Assembly (NCBI RefSeq): GCF_050219315.1
Contig: NZ_CP116939.1
Span: 1,612,001-1,676,000 of the forward strand
Origin: Megasphaera_A sueciensis
GTDB lineage: Bacteria; Bacillota; Negativicutes; Veillonellales; Megasphaeraceae
Direction: 5' to 3'
Length of the DNA: 64,000 bases
In this document: positions 17,997 through 27,694 of the stretch, piece by piece
Position numbering within the stretch: position 1 is the first letter of the stretch
Layout: every line of letters starts with the position of its first letter
Made by a program: the position numbers and the translations under genes
The notes under the pieces: model-generated
The model's database searches: none
Told to the model about the DNA's origin: nothing
The model's input: only the letters and a program-made list of their open reading frames with translations

Positions 17997-18467
17997 TTAC
18001 CAGCGATAATGTGCGAAAGCCTTATTAGCTTCTGCCATCTTATGCGTATCTTCCTTTTTCTTAATAGCCGCACCCGTATTATTAAATGCATCCATTAATT
18101 CGGCAGCAAGTTTTTCCTTCATTGTACGTTCACCACGTTTACGGGCATATCCAACAGTCCAACGGATGCCCAAGGACAACCGGCGGTCAGCACGTACTTC
18201 AACAGGTACTTGATAATTGGCACCGCCAACGCGGCGAGCACGAACTTCCAATACAGGCATAACATTGTTCAATGCCTGTTCAAATACTTCTAAAGGATCT
18301 TTATTTGTCTTGGAACGGATAATATCAAAAGCATCATAAACAATCGTTTCTGCAACGCCTTTTTTCCCGTCCAGCATTACTTTATTAATGAAGCGCGTAA
18401 CCAATTTGGAATGGTACACCGGATCCGGAAGTACATCACGCTTCGGCACTGGGCCTTTTCTTGGCAT
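17997..18467 (-). CDS. rpsG: 30S ribosomal protein S7
   Basis: Nucleates assembly of the 30S head and contacts the E-site tRNA. 156 residues, beginning MPRKGPVPKRDVLPDPVYHS and containing ARRVGGANYQVPVEVRADRR. ATG 18467 is chosen over one 11 codons upstream by the GGAGGAATTAG before it and the family N-terminus. It is in the str order rpsL-rpsG-fusA. Confidence 0.97.
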   Translation of the reverse strand: MPRKGPVPKRDVLPDPVYHSKLVTRFINKVMLDGKKGVAETIVYDAFDIIRSKTNKDPLEVFEQALNNVMPVLEVRARRVGGANYQVPVEVRADRRLSLGIRWTVGYARKRGERTMKEKLAAELMDAFNNTGAAIKKKEDTHKMAEANKAFAHYRW

Positions 18468-18523
18468 GTCTAATTCCTCCTTATATATGTAGGTTATCAA
18501 TTACTTATTTGTTCTTACAGCGA

Positions 18524-18898
18524 TTATTTTTTAGGCTTCTTAGCACCGTATTTAGAACGAGCCTGCTGACGATCTTGCACGCCAGCTGTATCCAATGCGC
18601 CGCGAACGATATGATAACGTACACCAGGAAGGTCTTTTACACGACCACCTCTGATTAATACAACACTATGTTCCTGCAAATTGTGGCCAATGCCAGGGAT
18701 ATACGCAGTTACTTCGATAGAATTGGTCAAACGGACACGAGCGACTTTACGCAAAGCAGAGTTAGGTTTTTTCGGTGTAGCGGTATACACACGAGTACAA
18801 ACACCGCGCTTTTGCGGGCAGTTTTTCAAAGCCGGGGCTGTGGATTTGTGTTCCGAAGCTTGACGTCCTTTACGAACCAATTGGCTGATTGTTGGCAT
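18524..18898 (-). CDS. rpsL: 30S ribosomal protein S12
   Basis: Decoding-centre protein. 124 residues with PKKPNSALRKVARVRLTNS and GGRVKDLPGVRYHIVRG. The lysines that are altered in streptomycin-resistant mutants of other bacteria (in KKPNSA and VKDLPG) are both the wild-type residues here. It follows the L7Ae-like gene. Confidence 0.98.
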   Translation of the reverse strand: MPTISQLVRKGRQASEHKSTAPALKNCPQKRGVCTRVYTATPKKPNSALRKVARVRLTNSIEVTAYIPGIGHNLQEHSVVLIRGGRVKDLPGVRYHIVRGALDTAGVQDRQQARSKYGAKKPKK

Positions 18899-18976
18899 AT
18901 GGGCACCTCCTCTCCAAACAATTAGATTTATAATGAATCATCAAAAGGCATTACCTATAAGATGAGACTACCAAAA

Positions 18977-19222
18977 TTATTTCAACAAGCCAACAGCCGC
19001 TGCTTTGACTTTGATGCGGCATGCCACACCCAGGTCAGCCATGCTGTACGACTTATCTACGGGAATACCCGATTCTGAAGCAAATACCTCCAGCGGGGTA
19101 GTAACTTGTTCATCACTATCATTGGCGATAAACAGTTTCGTTATTTCGTCTCGTTTCATTGCTTTTAAGGTTTGCTTTGCACCTACTGTCTTGCGCAAAC
19201 CTGCTAATACATCCAAGCTCAC
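18977..19222 (-). CDS. L7Ae/L30e-family K-turn-binding protein
   Basis: 81-residue protein of the YbxF/L7Ae-like family that Firmicutes encode between rpoC and rpsL; family members bind kink-turn RNA, and the ribosomal role is unclear. The sequence shows the ITKLFIANDSDEQV and SYSMADLGVACRIKVKAAAV segments of the fold. The start is GTG with TTAGGAGAG upstream. It is the first gene after the promoter at 19.3 kb. Confidence 0.85.
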   Translation of the reverse strand: MSLDVLAGLRKTVGAKQTLKAMKRDEITKLFIANDSDEQVTTPLEVFASESGIPVDKSYSMADLGVACRIKVKAAAVGLLK

Positions 19223-19291
19223 GGAAACTCTCTCCTAACATACTAATCATATACTAAATAAGACACAGATATGGTACTGTGACACTTAGTT

Positions 19292-19320
19292 ATTTTATCA
19301 TCACCCTATTTGTATGTCAA
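19292..19320 (-). promoter_or_regulatory. Strong promoter of the str (rpsL-fusA-tuf) operon
   Basis: Minus strand: TTGACA (19320-19315), 17 bases, TAAAAT (19297-19292), giving a short leader of about 60 bases before the L7Ae-like gene. It is a near-consensus sigma-70-type promoter inside the 223-base gap after rpoC, so the str genes need not depend on rpoBC transcription. Confidence 0.8.
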
Positions 19321-19393
19321 TGTATTTTTCTGAAAAACTGCGTAAACAATACATTTTTTATTACACTATTCCGGGTGTTTCTTTTCATGCAGT

Positions 19394-19436
19394 ATCCCCC
19401 TTGAAAGATTGTCTTTTTTATTCTTTCAAGGGGGAT
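19394..19436 (-). repeat. 15-bp inverted repeat after rpoC
   Basis: Perfect inverted repeat: ATCCCCCTTGAAAGA (19394-19408) and its complement (19422-19436), with a 13-base loop, ten bases after the rpoC stop. On the minus strand it is not followed by a T run, so it may act as a processing or stability hairpin rather than an intrinsic terminator. Confidence 0.6.
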
Positions 19437-19445
19437 GTTTTCAAT

Positions 19446-22400
19446 TTATTCAGATAGTCCCGTGTTGGATTCACCAAAAGTTTTTGGATCTAAAGGTTCT
19501 CCGCTTTCATCTTCATATGCTACAGCAGGAATCGTCTTAAGTACTTTAACCTTACGATATCGGCTCATTCCAGTACCTGCCGGAATCAACTTACCTATAA
19601 TAACGTTTTCTTTTAATCCTAGCAGTGGATCTATTTTTCCTTTTATCGCCGCATCTGTAAGAACACGGGTCGTTTCTTGGAAAGAGGCTGCTGACAAAAA
19701 TGAATCCGTAGCAAGTGCCGCTTTCGTAATACCTAAAAGTATATTTTTCCCGGAAGCCACATTGCCGCCTACCGCCTGAATACGATGATTCGAATCTTCA
19801 AATACATTTACGTCTACGTAATCTCCCGGGAGCAAGCCTGTATCACCAGGATTTTCCAACTTGATTTTACGAAGCATTTGGCGTACGATAACTTCGATAT
19901 GTTTATCATTAATTTCAACACCTTGGGACTTATACACCTTTTGAACTTCATAAACAAGATACCGCTGTGTTGCTTCAACTCCAAGAATATGAAGAATGTC
20001 GTGGGGATTAATAGATCCCGCGGTAATACGGCTTCCCTTTTCAATGACATCTCCTTCATGCACAACAATATGCGCTCCATATGGAACAACGTATGATCGT
20101 TCCTCACCGTCTTCGGCTAAAACCCGCACGGTATGGATATCATGATGATCTTCTTTTTCCGTAATTTCAACTTTACCGGTAATTTCCGTTACAATAGCAT
20201 TCCCCTTAGGTTTACGTGCTTCAAATAATTCTTCAACACGCGGCAGACCTTGTGTAATATCACCGGCCGATGCAACGCCGCCAGTATGGAATGTACGCAT
20301 TGTCAACTGTGTGCCCGGTTCCCCGATAGACTGTGCAGCTATAATACCCACCGATTCTCCGACATTGACTTTACCGCCTGTACCTAAATCACGACCATAG
20401 CACTTTGCACATACACCGTATCGGGAACGGCAGGTAAGAACAGAGCGGATACGGACTATTTTATAATATTTTACAACTTCATCTGCTTTATCCTCTGTAA
20501 TTTCCTGATTGAGAGGAACAATAACTTCACCCGTATCGGAATTAACCAATTCTTGTGCGGCTGTACGACCAACAATACGATCCTTTAATGATTCAATCAC
20601 GCCATTACCTTCAACAATGGCGCCGACTTCAATTCCTCTAATATCATTATTGCGGACTTTTACTTCCTTTACATCACTGGCCAGAATTTTATCAATAGCA
20701 TCTTCGGTCAGCGGTGTACCAGCTGGGCAAATTTCAAAACCATTCGCTTCTACTACAGCATCTTCAATCGTTTTGCCAAGCATATTGTCAATCATAGCCT
20801 GACGTAGTGCTTCCCGAATTTTTTCTTCCGGTTCGCCCAAAAATACGCTTTCAATAACATTAGTATGGTTCAAGTCATCATTAATGTCCATTTGGCTGCC
20901 ACGCAATGACAACCGCGGGATATTATGTTCAACTATAATGTCCATATCATCAGTTGTCAGCAAATGTTCTTCAGGAAAAAGAACTTTTTCCGTTGCCGGA
21001 TCTAACACGGGATGAACCAAGACACGTCCAATAAGCTTATCTTTCAACAGTGCTACGGCCGCTTTACAGGAACCGGCTAAACGAGCCCGTTCACGTACAA
21101 GATCAATCCCAAACACATCACAATCATCTTCACGAACAATAACATCCTGAGATACGTCGACAAGACGACGGGTCAAATACCCTGAGTCAGCCGTACGCAA
21201 AGCTGTATCTGCCAACCCTTTACGAGCCCCATGACTGGATGTAAAATAGTCCAACACAGATAAGCCTTCTCGGAAATTAGCCTTAATCGGCAAATCGATG
21301 ATACGTCCAGAAGGATCCGCCATCAATCCACGCATACCCGCAACCTGACGAATCTGCTGCTTATTACCACGAGCGCCAGAATCTGCCATCATAAAAATGG
21401 AATTAAAAGGGTCCATATTATCCATCATAGCGTCCGTTACATCGTCTGTGGCTTTTTCCCATAAGGAAATTGTTTTACGATATCGTTCATCTTCAGTAAT
21501 CAAACCGCGTTGAAACATCTTAGTAACATTAATAACTTGTTCTTCCGTGGCATCAAGAATCCCTTTCTTTTCACTTGGTACTTGAATATCGGAAATAGCA
21601 ATGGACATTCCTGCCTGACGAGCATAATGATACCCCAAAGACTTAATGCGGTCCAATAATGCTGCTGTCTTAGTATTTCCCACCAAATGGAAACAAGCAT
21701 CAACAAGCTTTCCAATTTGCTTTTTGTTCATCAAAACGCCAAGGCATTCAACATCAACATATGTTTTATCCTTTTTGAAAGCTGCTGCTGCTTCCTTATC
21801 TACCTTGTGGGAAGGCAGCGGCCGTATCGTAAGAAGATCTACTCCAAAACGTTCTTTCAGTGCAGTAAATCCATAATCGAGAATACGGCCTTCTTTATCT
21901 TGAATCTTTATCAAATGCATTGGATCAATCAAGCCGTTGGTATAAGCAAATATCGCATCCTGGGGATCGGTAAATACCATAATTTTATCCGTATGATACA
22001 TCCGTAATTCTTCGTACAAAGCTTGATTATATAACAACTTTCCAGCTGTTGTTTCAATCAATCCCCGTCCGGGAATACGGACTTTAATCAACGCCTCTAT
22101 GTCAAGAACATGCGCATCATAAGCCAGCATAACCTCATCATAGTTGGAAAAAATCTTCCCTTCTCCGTTAGCCCCTGGCTTAACCAATGTCAAATAATAT
22201 GCACCAAGAACCATATCTTGGGTTGGTACAGCAACAGGCTTTCCATCTTTCGGCGCCAAAATATTATGTGCGGAAAGCATAAGTGTACGAGCTTCAGATT
22301 GTGCTTCTACAGATAAAGGCAAATGACAGGCCATCTGGTCTCCATCAAAATCGGCATTATAAGCTGTACAAACCAGAGGATGCAGTTTAATCGCCCGGCC

Positions 22401-23696
22401 TTCCCAAAGAATCGGTTCAAAAGCTTGAATACCCAAACGATGTAACGTAGGTGCGCGATTCAATAAGACAGGATGTTCTTTGATAACATCTTCTAAAACG
22501 TCCCACACTTCATTGCTTACACGTTCTACTTTCTTTTTTGCATTTTTTATATTAGTAGCAATGCCTTTTTCAACAAGTTTCTTCATGACAAAGGGCTTGA
22601 ACAATTCCAAAGCCATTTCCTTTGGCAACCCACACTGATGCATTTTCAATTCCGGGCCGACAACGATAACGGAACGACCGGAGTAATCAACACGCTTACC
22701 GAGCAAGTTCTGACGAAAACGACCTTGTTTCCCCTTAAGCATATCGGAAAGAGATTTCAAAGGACGATTGCCAGGACCTGTAACAGGACGTCCCCGGCGG
22801 CCATTATCAATCAAGGAATCAACAGCTTCCTGCAACATACGTTTTTCATTGCGGACGATGATATCCGGCGCTCCCAGTTCAAGCAATCGGCTCAAACGGT
22901 TATTACGATTAATGACCCGGCGATACAAATCATTCAAATCAGAGGTTGCAAAACGACCGCCATCAAGCTGTACCATAGGACGAAGTTCCGGTGGAATAAC
23001 CGGTACGACATCCATAATCATCCATTCTGGTTTATTACCGGAATGACGGAATGCTTCCACCACTTCTAAACGGCGGATAGCCCGTACGCGGCGCTGCCCG
23101 GAAGAATCCTTCAATTCGGCACGCAATTCGCTGTCCAGCTTATTCAGATCCAATTCTTGCAGTAACTCTTTAACCGCTTCAGCACCCATGCCAACACGGA
23201 ATTTTTCACCATACATATCTAAATACTGACGATATTCTGTTTCCGTCAAAAGTTGTTTTTTTATAAGAGGTGTATCTCCTGGATCCAAAACAACATATGA
23301 TGCAAAATATAAAACCTTTTCCAGTGAACGCGGAGAAATATCCAAAATCAATCCCATCCGGCTGGGAATGCCTTTAAAATACCAAATATGAGAAACAGGT
23401 GTAGCCAACTGAATATGGCCCATGCGTTCCCGACGAACTTTAGCCCGCGTGACTTCTACACCACAGCGATCACAAACAACGCCCTTATAACGAATACGTT
23501 TATATTTGCCGCAATGACATTCCCAGTCCTTCGTAGGTCCAAAAATACGTTCACAGAACAACCCGTCACGTTCCGGTTTCAATGTACGGTAATTGATTGT
23601 TTCCGGTTTTTTAACTTCTCCATGAGACCATTCAAGGATTTTTTCCGGCGAGGCCAACCCTATTCGCATAGAATCAAATTCATTCACATCTAGCAC
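19446..23696 (-). CDS. rpoC: RNA polymerase beta' subunit
   Basis: Catalytic large subunit of RNA polymerase. 1416 residues in one piece. The N-terminal zinc ribbon CHCGKYKRIRYKGVVCDRC is at about residues 60-78, the catalytic Mg-binding NADFDGDQMA near residue 450, and the trigger-loop region further on. A second zinc-binding set (CRSRYGVCAKCYG) lies near residue 1000. The GTG start at 23696 lies 8 bases after AGGGAG and gives MLDVNEFDSMRIGLASPEKI. It follows rpoB after 30 bases. Confidence 0.98.
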   Translation of the reverse strand: MLDVNEFDSMRIGLASPEKILEWSHGEVKKPETINYRTLKPERDGLFCERIFGPTKDWECHCGKYKRIRYKGVVCDRCGVEVTRAKVRRERMGHIQLATPVSHIWYFKGIPSRMGLILDISPRSLEKVLYFASYVVLDPGDTPLIKKQLLTETEYRQYLDMYGEKFRVGMGAEAVKELLQELDLNKLDSELRAELKDSSGQRRVRAIRRLEVVEAFRHSGNKPEWMIMDVVPVIPPELRPMVQLDGGRFATSDLNDLYRRVINRNNRLSRLLELGAPDIIVRNEKRMLQEAVDSLIDNGRRGRPVTGPGNRPLKSLSDMLKGKQGRFRQNLLGKRVDYSGRSVIVVGPELKMHQCGLPKEMALELFKPFVMKKLVEKGIATNIKNAKKKVERVSNEVWDVLEDVIKEHPVLLNRAPTLHRLGIQAFEPILWEGRAIKLHPLVCTAYNADFDGDQMACHLPLSVEAQSEARTLMLSAHNILAPKDGKPVAVPTQDMVLGAYYLTLVKPGANGEGKIFSNYDEVMLAYDAHVLDIEALIKVRIPGRGLIETTAGKLLYNQALYEELRMYHTDKIMVFTDPQDAIFAYTNGLIDPMHLIKIQDKEGRILDYGFTALKERFGVDLLTIRPLPSHKVDKEAAAAFKKDKTYVDVECLGVLMNKKQIGKLVDACFHLVGNTKTAALLDRIKSLGYHYARQAGMSIAISDIQVPSEKKGILDATEEQVINVTKMFQRGLITEDERYRKTISLWEKATDDVTDAMMDNMDPFNSIFMMADSGARGNKQQIRQVAGMRGLMADPSGRIIDLPIKANFREGLSVLDYFTSSHGARKGLADTALRTADSGYLTRRLVDVSQDVIVREDDCDVFGIDLVRERARLAGSCKAAVALLKDKLIGRVLVHPVLDPATEKVLFPEEHLLTTDDMDIIVEHNIPRLSLRGSQMDINDDLNHTNVIESVFLGEPEEKIREALRQAMIDNMLGKTIEDAVVEANGFEICPAGTPLTEDAIDKILASDVKEVKVRNNDIRGIEVGAIVEGNGVIESLKDRIVGRTAAQELVNSDTGEVIVPLNQEITEDKADEVVKYYKIVRIRSVLTCRSRYGVCAKCYGRDLGTGGKVNVGESVGIIAAQSIGEPGTQLTMRTFHTGGVASAGDITQGLPRVEELFEARKPKGNAIVTEITGKVEITEKEDHHDIHTVRVLAEDGEERSYVVPYGAHIVVHEGDVIEKGSRITAGSINPHDILHILGVEATQRYLVYEVQKVYKSQGVEINDKHIEVIVRQMLRKIKLENPGDTGLLPGDYVDVNVFEDSNHRIQAVGGNVASGKNILLGITKAALATDSFLSAASFQETTRVLTDAAIKGKIDPLLGLKENVIIGKLIPAGTGMSRYRKVKVLKTIPAVAYEDESGEPLDPKTFGESNTGLSE

Positions 23697-23726
23697 AAAT
23701 ACCGCTCCCTTCTATTCATGTACTGA

Positions 23727-26700
23727 TTATTCATCACTATCATCTGTATCATCGGTATTTGTATATCCACCCAACTCACCGATCACATCATCTTCGCCAC
23801 CGTTGTTTACATAATCATCCGGCACGGTATTTTTTTCAATCATAGGTGTTTCATCATCTACTGCGGTTTCGCCTTCCATAACTTGGCGAATTTCATCCGT
23901 TTGATCCTGTTCCGTTTCCACTTCATCTTCATCATCCAGTTCACGAACCACAACTTCTTCGCCATCTTCATTCAAAATCTGGACGTCAAGACCAATCGCC
24001 TGCAACTCCTTGAGCAATACCTTAAAGGATTCCGGAACACCCGGTTCTGGAATGTTTTCGCCTTTAACGATTTTTTCGTAAGCCTTAACACGGCCAACGA
24101 CATCATCTGACTTAACCGTAAGCATTTCCTGCAATGTATACGCAGCACCATATGCTTCCAAAGCCCAAACTTCCATTTCCCCGAAACGCTGACCGCCAAA
24201 CTGTGCCTTGCCACCCAAAGGCTGTTGTGTAACCAAGGAGTACGGTCCAGTAGAACGTGCATGGATTTTATCATCAACCAAATGATGCAGCTTCAGCATA
24301 TATACATATCCCACCGTGACCCGACGATCCATGGGTTCTCCTGTTCGTCCGTCATAGAGAACCGTTTTACCGTCTTCCGGCAGTCCTGTCATTTTTAATG
24401 CTTCAAAAACATCTTCTGCATGTGCACCGTCAAATACAGGTGTTGCAATATGAATACCGGCATCATCAGGCTTCGGCATGCCATAGGAATCCACATCATA
24501 CCCAGCTTCACGCAATTTACCTTCCAGTGTCGAATCCATACCTTTTATTTGCAAGCCCATTTCATGCATAGCCCAACCCAAGTGAGTTTCTAAAATCTGC
24601 CCGATATTCATACGCGAAGGAACACCCAGCGGATTAAGAACAATTTGTACCGGCGTACCATCCGGCAGGAACGGCATGTCCTCCTGACGCATTACACGAG
24701 AAACAACCCCCTTGTTACCATGACGGCCAGACATTTTATCGCCCTCATGAATTTTACGTTTTTGAGCAATATATACACGTACTAAGCGATTTACGCCTGG
24801 TGGGAGTTCATCATTATTTTCCCGAGAAAATACACGTACATCAACAATTTTCCCCGATTCTCCATGAGGTACACGCAGTGATGTATCACGAACTTCCCGT
24901 TCTTTATCGCCAAAAATAGCACGCAACAGTCGTTCTTCCGGGGTGAGTTCAGTTTCACCCTTCGGCGTAACTTTGCCAACCAAAACATCGCCTGGATATA
25001 CATCAGCACCAATCATAATAATGCCATTTTCATCCAAATTTTTTGTGCTGTCTTCACTGACATTCGGAATCTCACGAGTTATTTCTTCAGAGCCCAATTT
25101 CGTATCACGGGCATCACATTCATATTCTTCAATATGAATGGAGGTATATAAATCTTTCTTCGGCAAATCTTCACTAAGAAGTACCGCATCTTCGTAATTG
25201 TACCCTTCCCACGGCATATATGCAACAAGAATATTATAGCCGAGAGCCAGTTCACCACCGTCTGTAGCCATACCATCAGCCAGTACTTGCCCTTCTATTA
25301 CTTTTTCACCTTTATAAACCAGTGGCCGCTGGTTTATGCAAGTACTTTGGTTAGAACGCATAAATTTAATCAAACGATACGAATCTTCTGAGCCAGCTGC
25401 CGTTGTAACAACTATTTCATCACCGGTTACACGGCTGACAATGCCGGCATGTTTTGCTAAAATGCAGACACCCGAGTCACATGCGGCCTTATATTCCATT
25501 CCTGTACCGACGAGGGGTGCCTGTGTACGGAGCAGCGGTACTGCCTGCCGCTGCATGTTTGCCCCCATAAGGGCACGATTCGCATCATCATTTTCCAAAA
25601 ATGGGATCATAGACGTCCCAACAGAAACAACTTCTTTTGGTGAAACATCCATAAAATCAACACGGTTGCGCTGAAACTCACGAGTATCTTCACCATGGCG
25701 GCAGGCAACTCGTTCATTTACAAAATGACCGTCTTCCGATAACGGTTCATTTGCCTGTGCAATAATATACTGTTCTTCTTCATCCGCAGTAATATAATGT
25801 ACATCGTTAGTAACGATATGTGTTTCCTTATCTACCCGGCGATATGGGGCTTCAATAAAGCCAAACTCATTGACTTTACCAAAGCAGGCCAATGAAGAAA
25901 TCAATCCAATATTCGGTCCTTCCGGCGTTTCCACTGGACACATGCGTCCATAATGAGAATGATGCACATCTCGAACCTCAAAACCAGCTCGTTCGCGGGA
26001 CAAACCACCAGGCCCCAATGCACTAAGACGACGTTTGTGTGTTAATTCAGCCAACGGATTCGTTTGATCCATAAACTGCGATAACTGGCTGGAACCAAAA
26101 AACTCCTTAATAGAGGCTACAACAGGACGAATATTAATCAAAGCCTGTGGCGTAATAGCTTCCATATCTTGAATCGTCATACGTTCCTTGACAACGCGTT
26201 CCATTCGTGTCAGACCAATGCGGAACTGGTTCTGAAGCAATTCGCCTACACAACGCAGACGGCGGTTACCTAAATGGTCAATATCATCAACATTACCAAA
26301 CCCATCCATAAGGTTGAGCAGATAATCAATATTAGCAATGATATCTTCTCTTGTAATCGTCCGGTGTTCATAGGGAAGATTACTATTATTGCAAATCATC
26401 TTATATGCAGAACCGTCTTGTTTTTCAACAAATAGTTCGACCAGACCTTCTCCGCTGAATACGCCGCTGTCTTCAATTCTCTTGATTTCAGCAGACCCGA
26501 TTTCCGTATGCGCATCAATAATAACTTCACCCGTTTCAGCGTTAACGATAGGTTCATGTAAAACTTGTCCAAATAATCGGCGCTGCCATCCTAATTTTTT
26601 CCCAGCTTTATATCGGCCGACACGAGCCATATCATACCGTCGGGGATCAAAAAACAACCCTTCAAAAAGGTTACGTGCGCTTTCCACTGTCGGCGGTTCA

Positions 26701-27422
26701 CCCGGTCGAAGTTTTTTATAAATCTCTACCAGTGCTTCATCCTGTGATTCTGTCGTATCTTTTTCAAATGTATTCTGCAATCGTTTGTCATCATAGAACA
26801 AATCCAAAATATCAGCATTGGAAGACCACCCCAATGCACGAATCAAAACAGTGGCAGGAATTTTACGATTGCGGTCAATACGCGCATAAACAATATTATT
26901 GGCATCTGTTTCCAATTCAATCCAGGCTCCGCGGTTAGGAATAACTGTTGAATTATACAAACGAATACCCATTGGGTCAATTTCACGGCCATAATATACA
27001 CCGGGAGAACGTACGAGCTGACTAACAATAACACGTTCCGCCCCATTAATAATGAATGTACCTGTATCCGTAATCAGCGGGAAATCCCCCATAAACACTT
27101 CCTGATCTTTGATTTCACCTGTTTCATGGTTTACCAAACGAATCTGGACGCGAAGCGGAGCGGCATACGTCGTATCCCGTTCTTTACATTCACGAATATC
27201 ATACTTGGGTTCACCCAATTTGAAATCTTCAAAGGATAAAGACAGATTTCCCGAGGCATCTTCGATCGGCGAAATATCTTTAAATATGTCCTTTAATCCT
27301 TTTTCCAGAAACCATTCATAGGATTTAATCTGTAAATCCAATAAATGCGGCATCTTCAAGACTTCGTTGATCTTTGCATATGTGTATCGAGTCCTTTTCC
27401 CTACTTGTACAGGTTTGAACAT
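23727..27422 (-). CDS. rpoB: RNA polymerase beta subunit
   Basis: Catalytic large subunit of RNA polymerase. 1231 residues, complete. The rifampicin-binding region FFGSSQLSQFMDQTNPLAEL and the following THKRRLSALGPGGL keep the residues equivalent to E. coli D516, H526 and S531, so no classical resistance change is present. Active-site motifs GYNYEDAVLLSEDL and KMSGRHGNKGVVS are intact. The C-terminus carries an acidic tail rich in Asp and Glu. The gene is preceded by its own promoter and a leader terminator, and not by rplL as in many bacteria. Confidence 0.98.
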   Translation of the reverse strand: MFKPVQVGKRTRYTYAKINEVLKMPHLLDLQIKSYEWFLEKGLKDIFKDISPIEDASGNLSLSFEDFKLGEPKYDIRECKERDTTYAAPLRVQIRLVNHETGEIKDQEVFMGDFPLITDTGTFIINGAERVIVSQLVRSPGVYYGREIDPMGIRLYNSTVIPNRGAWIELETDANNIVYARIDRNRKIPATVLIRALGWSSNADILDLFYDDKRLQNTFEKDTTESQDEALVEIYKKLRPGEPPTVESARNLFEGLFFDPRRYDMARVGRYKAGKKLGWQRRLFGQVLHEPIVNAETGEVIIDAHTEIGSAEIKRIEDSGVFSGEGLVELFVEKQDGSAYKMICNNSNLPYEHRTITREDIIANIDYLLNLMDGFGNVDDIDHLGNRRLRCVGELLQNQFRIGLTRMERVVKERMTIQDMEAITPQALINIRPVVASIKEFFGSSQLSQFMDQTNPLAELTHKRRLSALGPGGLSRERAGFEVRDVHHSHYGRMCPVETPEGPNIGLISSLACFGKVNEFGFIEAPYRRVDKETHIVTNDVHYITADEEEQYIIAQANEPLSEDGHFVNERVACRHGEDTREFQRNRVDFMDVSPKEVVSVGTSMIPFLENDDANRALMGANMQRQAVPLLRTQAPLVGTGMEYKAACDSGVCILAKHAGIVSRVTGDEIVVTTAAGSEDSYRLIKFMRSNQSTCINQRPLVYKGEKVIEGQVLADGMATDGGELALGYNILVAYMPWEGYNYEDAVLLSEDLPKKDLYTSIHIEEYECDARDTKLGSEEITREIPNVSEDSTKNLDENGIIMIGADVYPGDVLVGKVTPKGETELTPEERLLRAIFGDKEREVRDTSLRVPHGESGKIVDVRVFSRENNDELPPGVNRLVRVYIAQKRKIHEGDKMSGRHGNKGVVSRVMRQEDMPFLPDGTPVQIVLNPLGVPSRMNIGQILETHLGWAMHEMGLQIKGMDSTLEGKLREAGYDVDSYGMPKPDDAGIHIATPVFDGAHAEDVFEALKMTGLPEDGKTVLYDGRTGEPMDRRVTVGYVYMLKLHHLVDDKIHARSTGPYSLVTQQPLGGKAQFGGQRFGEMEVWALEAYGAAYTLQEMLTVKSDDVVGRVKAYEKIVKGENIPEPGVPESFKVLLKELQAIGLDVQILNEDGEEVVVRELDDEDEVETEQDQTDEIRQVMEGETAVDDETPMIEKNTVPDDYVNNGGEDDVIGELGGYTNTDDTDDSDE

Positions 27423-27493
27423 GCTTTTACTTCACCCCTTATAAAAAATGAAAGCTATTACTGGAAGGCAAAAAAGCAGTCCCATTAGGCGAC

Positions 27494-27531
27494 AAAAAAG
27501 CAAGGCTCAACCTACTCACCGAACCTTGCTT
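27494..27531 (-). terminator. Leader terminator / attenuator candidate upstream of rpoB
   Basis: Minus strand: an 11-bp stem (AAGCAAGGTTC with GAGCCTTGCTT), a 12-base loop and a run of six T, lying between the rpoB promoter and the rpoB start. Because the promoter is upstream of it, the hairpin would stop part of the rpoBC transcription unless antiterminated. It cannot be the end of an upstream gene, because no gene lies between it and the promoter. Confidence 0.7.
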
Positions 27532-27598
27532 AACTTTTTTGTTTAACGGAAGCTGCTCCTCCATGTATTTATATAATCATTAGCATTTGCAATTAGTT

Positions 27599-27627
27599 AT
27601 TATAGCATACATTTTTTTTAAAGTCAA
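27599..27627 (-). promoter_or_regulatory. Promoter of rpoBC
   Basis: Minus strand: TTGACT (27627-27622), 17 bases, TATAAT (27604-27599), with TGC just before the -10 (extended -10). The predicted transcript begins about 170 bases upstream of rpoB. The left end of an IS element lies only some 30 bases upstream of the -35. Confidence 0.8.
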
Positions 27628-27631
27628 CAAA

Positions 27632-27657
27632 TATTTTTTATTAAAACAAAAGCGGTT
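27632..27657. repeat. 26-bp direct repeat, left copy, flanking the IS481-like element
   Basis: AT-rich 26-bp segment ending AAAGCGGTT that abuts the left inverted repeat of the element and is repeated exactly at 28720-28745. It is most simply the target duplication, although longer than usual for the family. Confidence 0.85.
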
Positions 27658-27694
27658 TGTAGGTTTACCATAGATATGTTACAAAAACAGAAAA

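Noticed and set aside
27439..27564. 41-codon frame (ATG at 27564) running through the rpoB leader terminator
   Set aside because: No ribosome-binding site precedes it, its composition is dictated by the hairpin and T runs, and it shows no run of control codons. A leader peptide cannot be excluded but is not supported.
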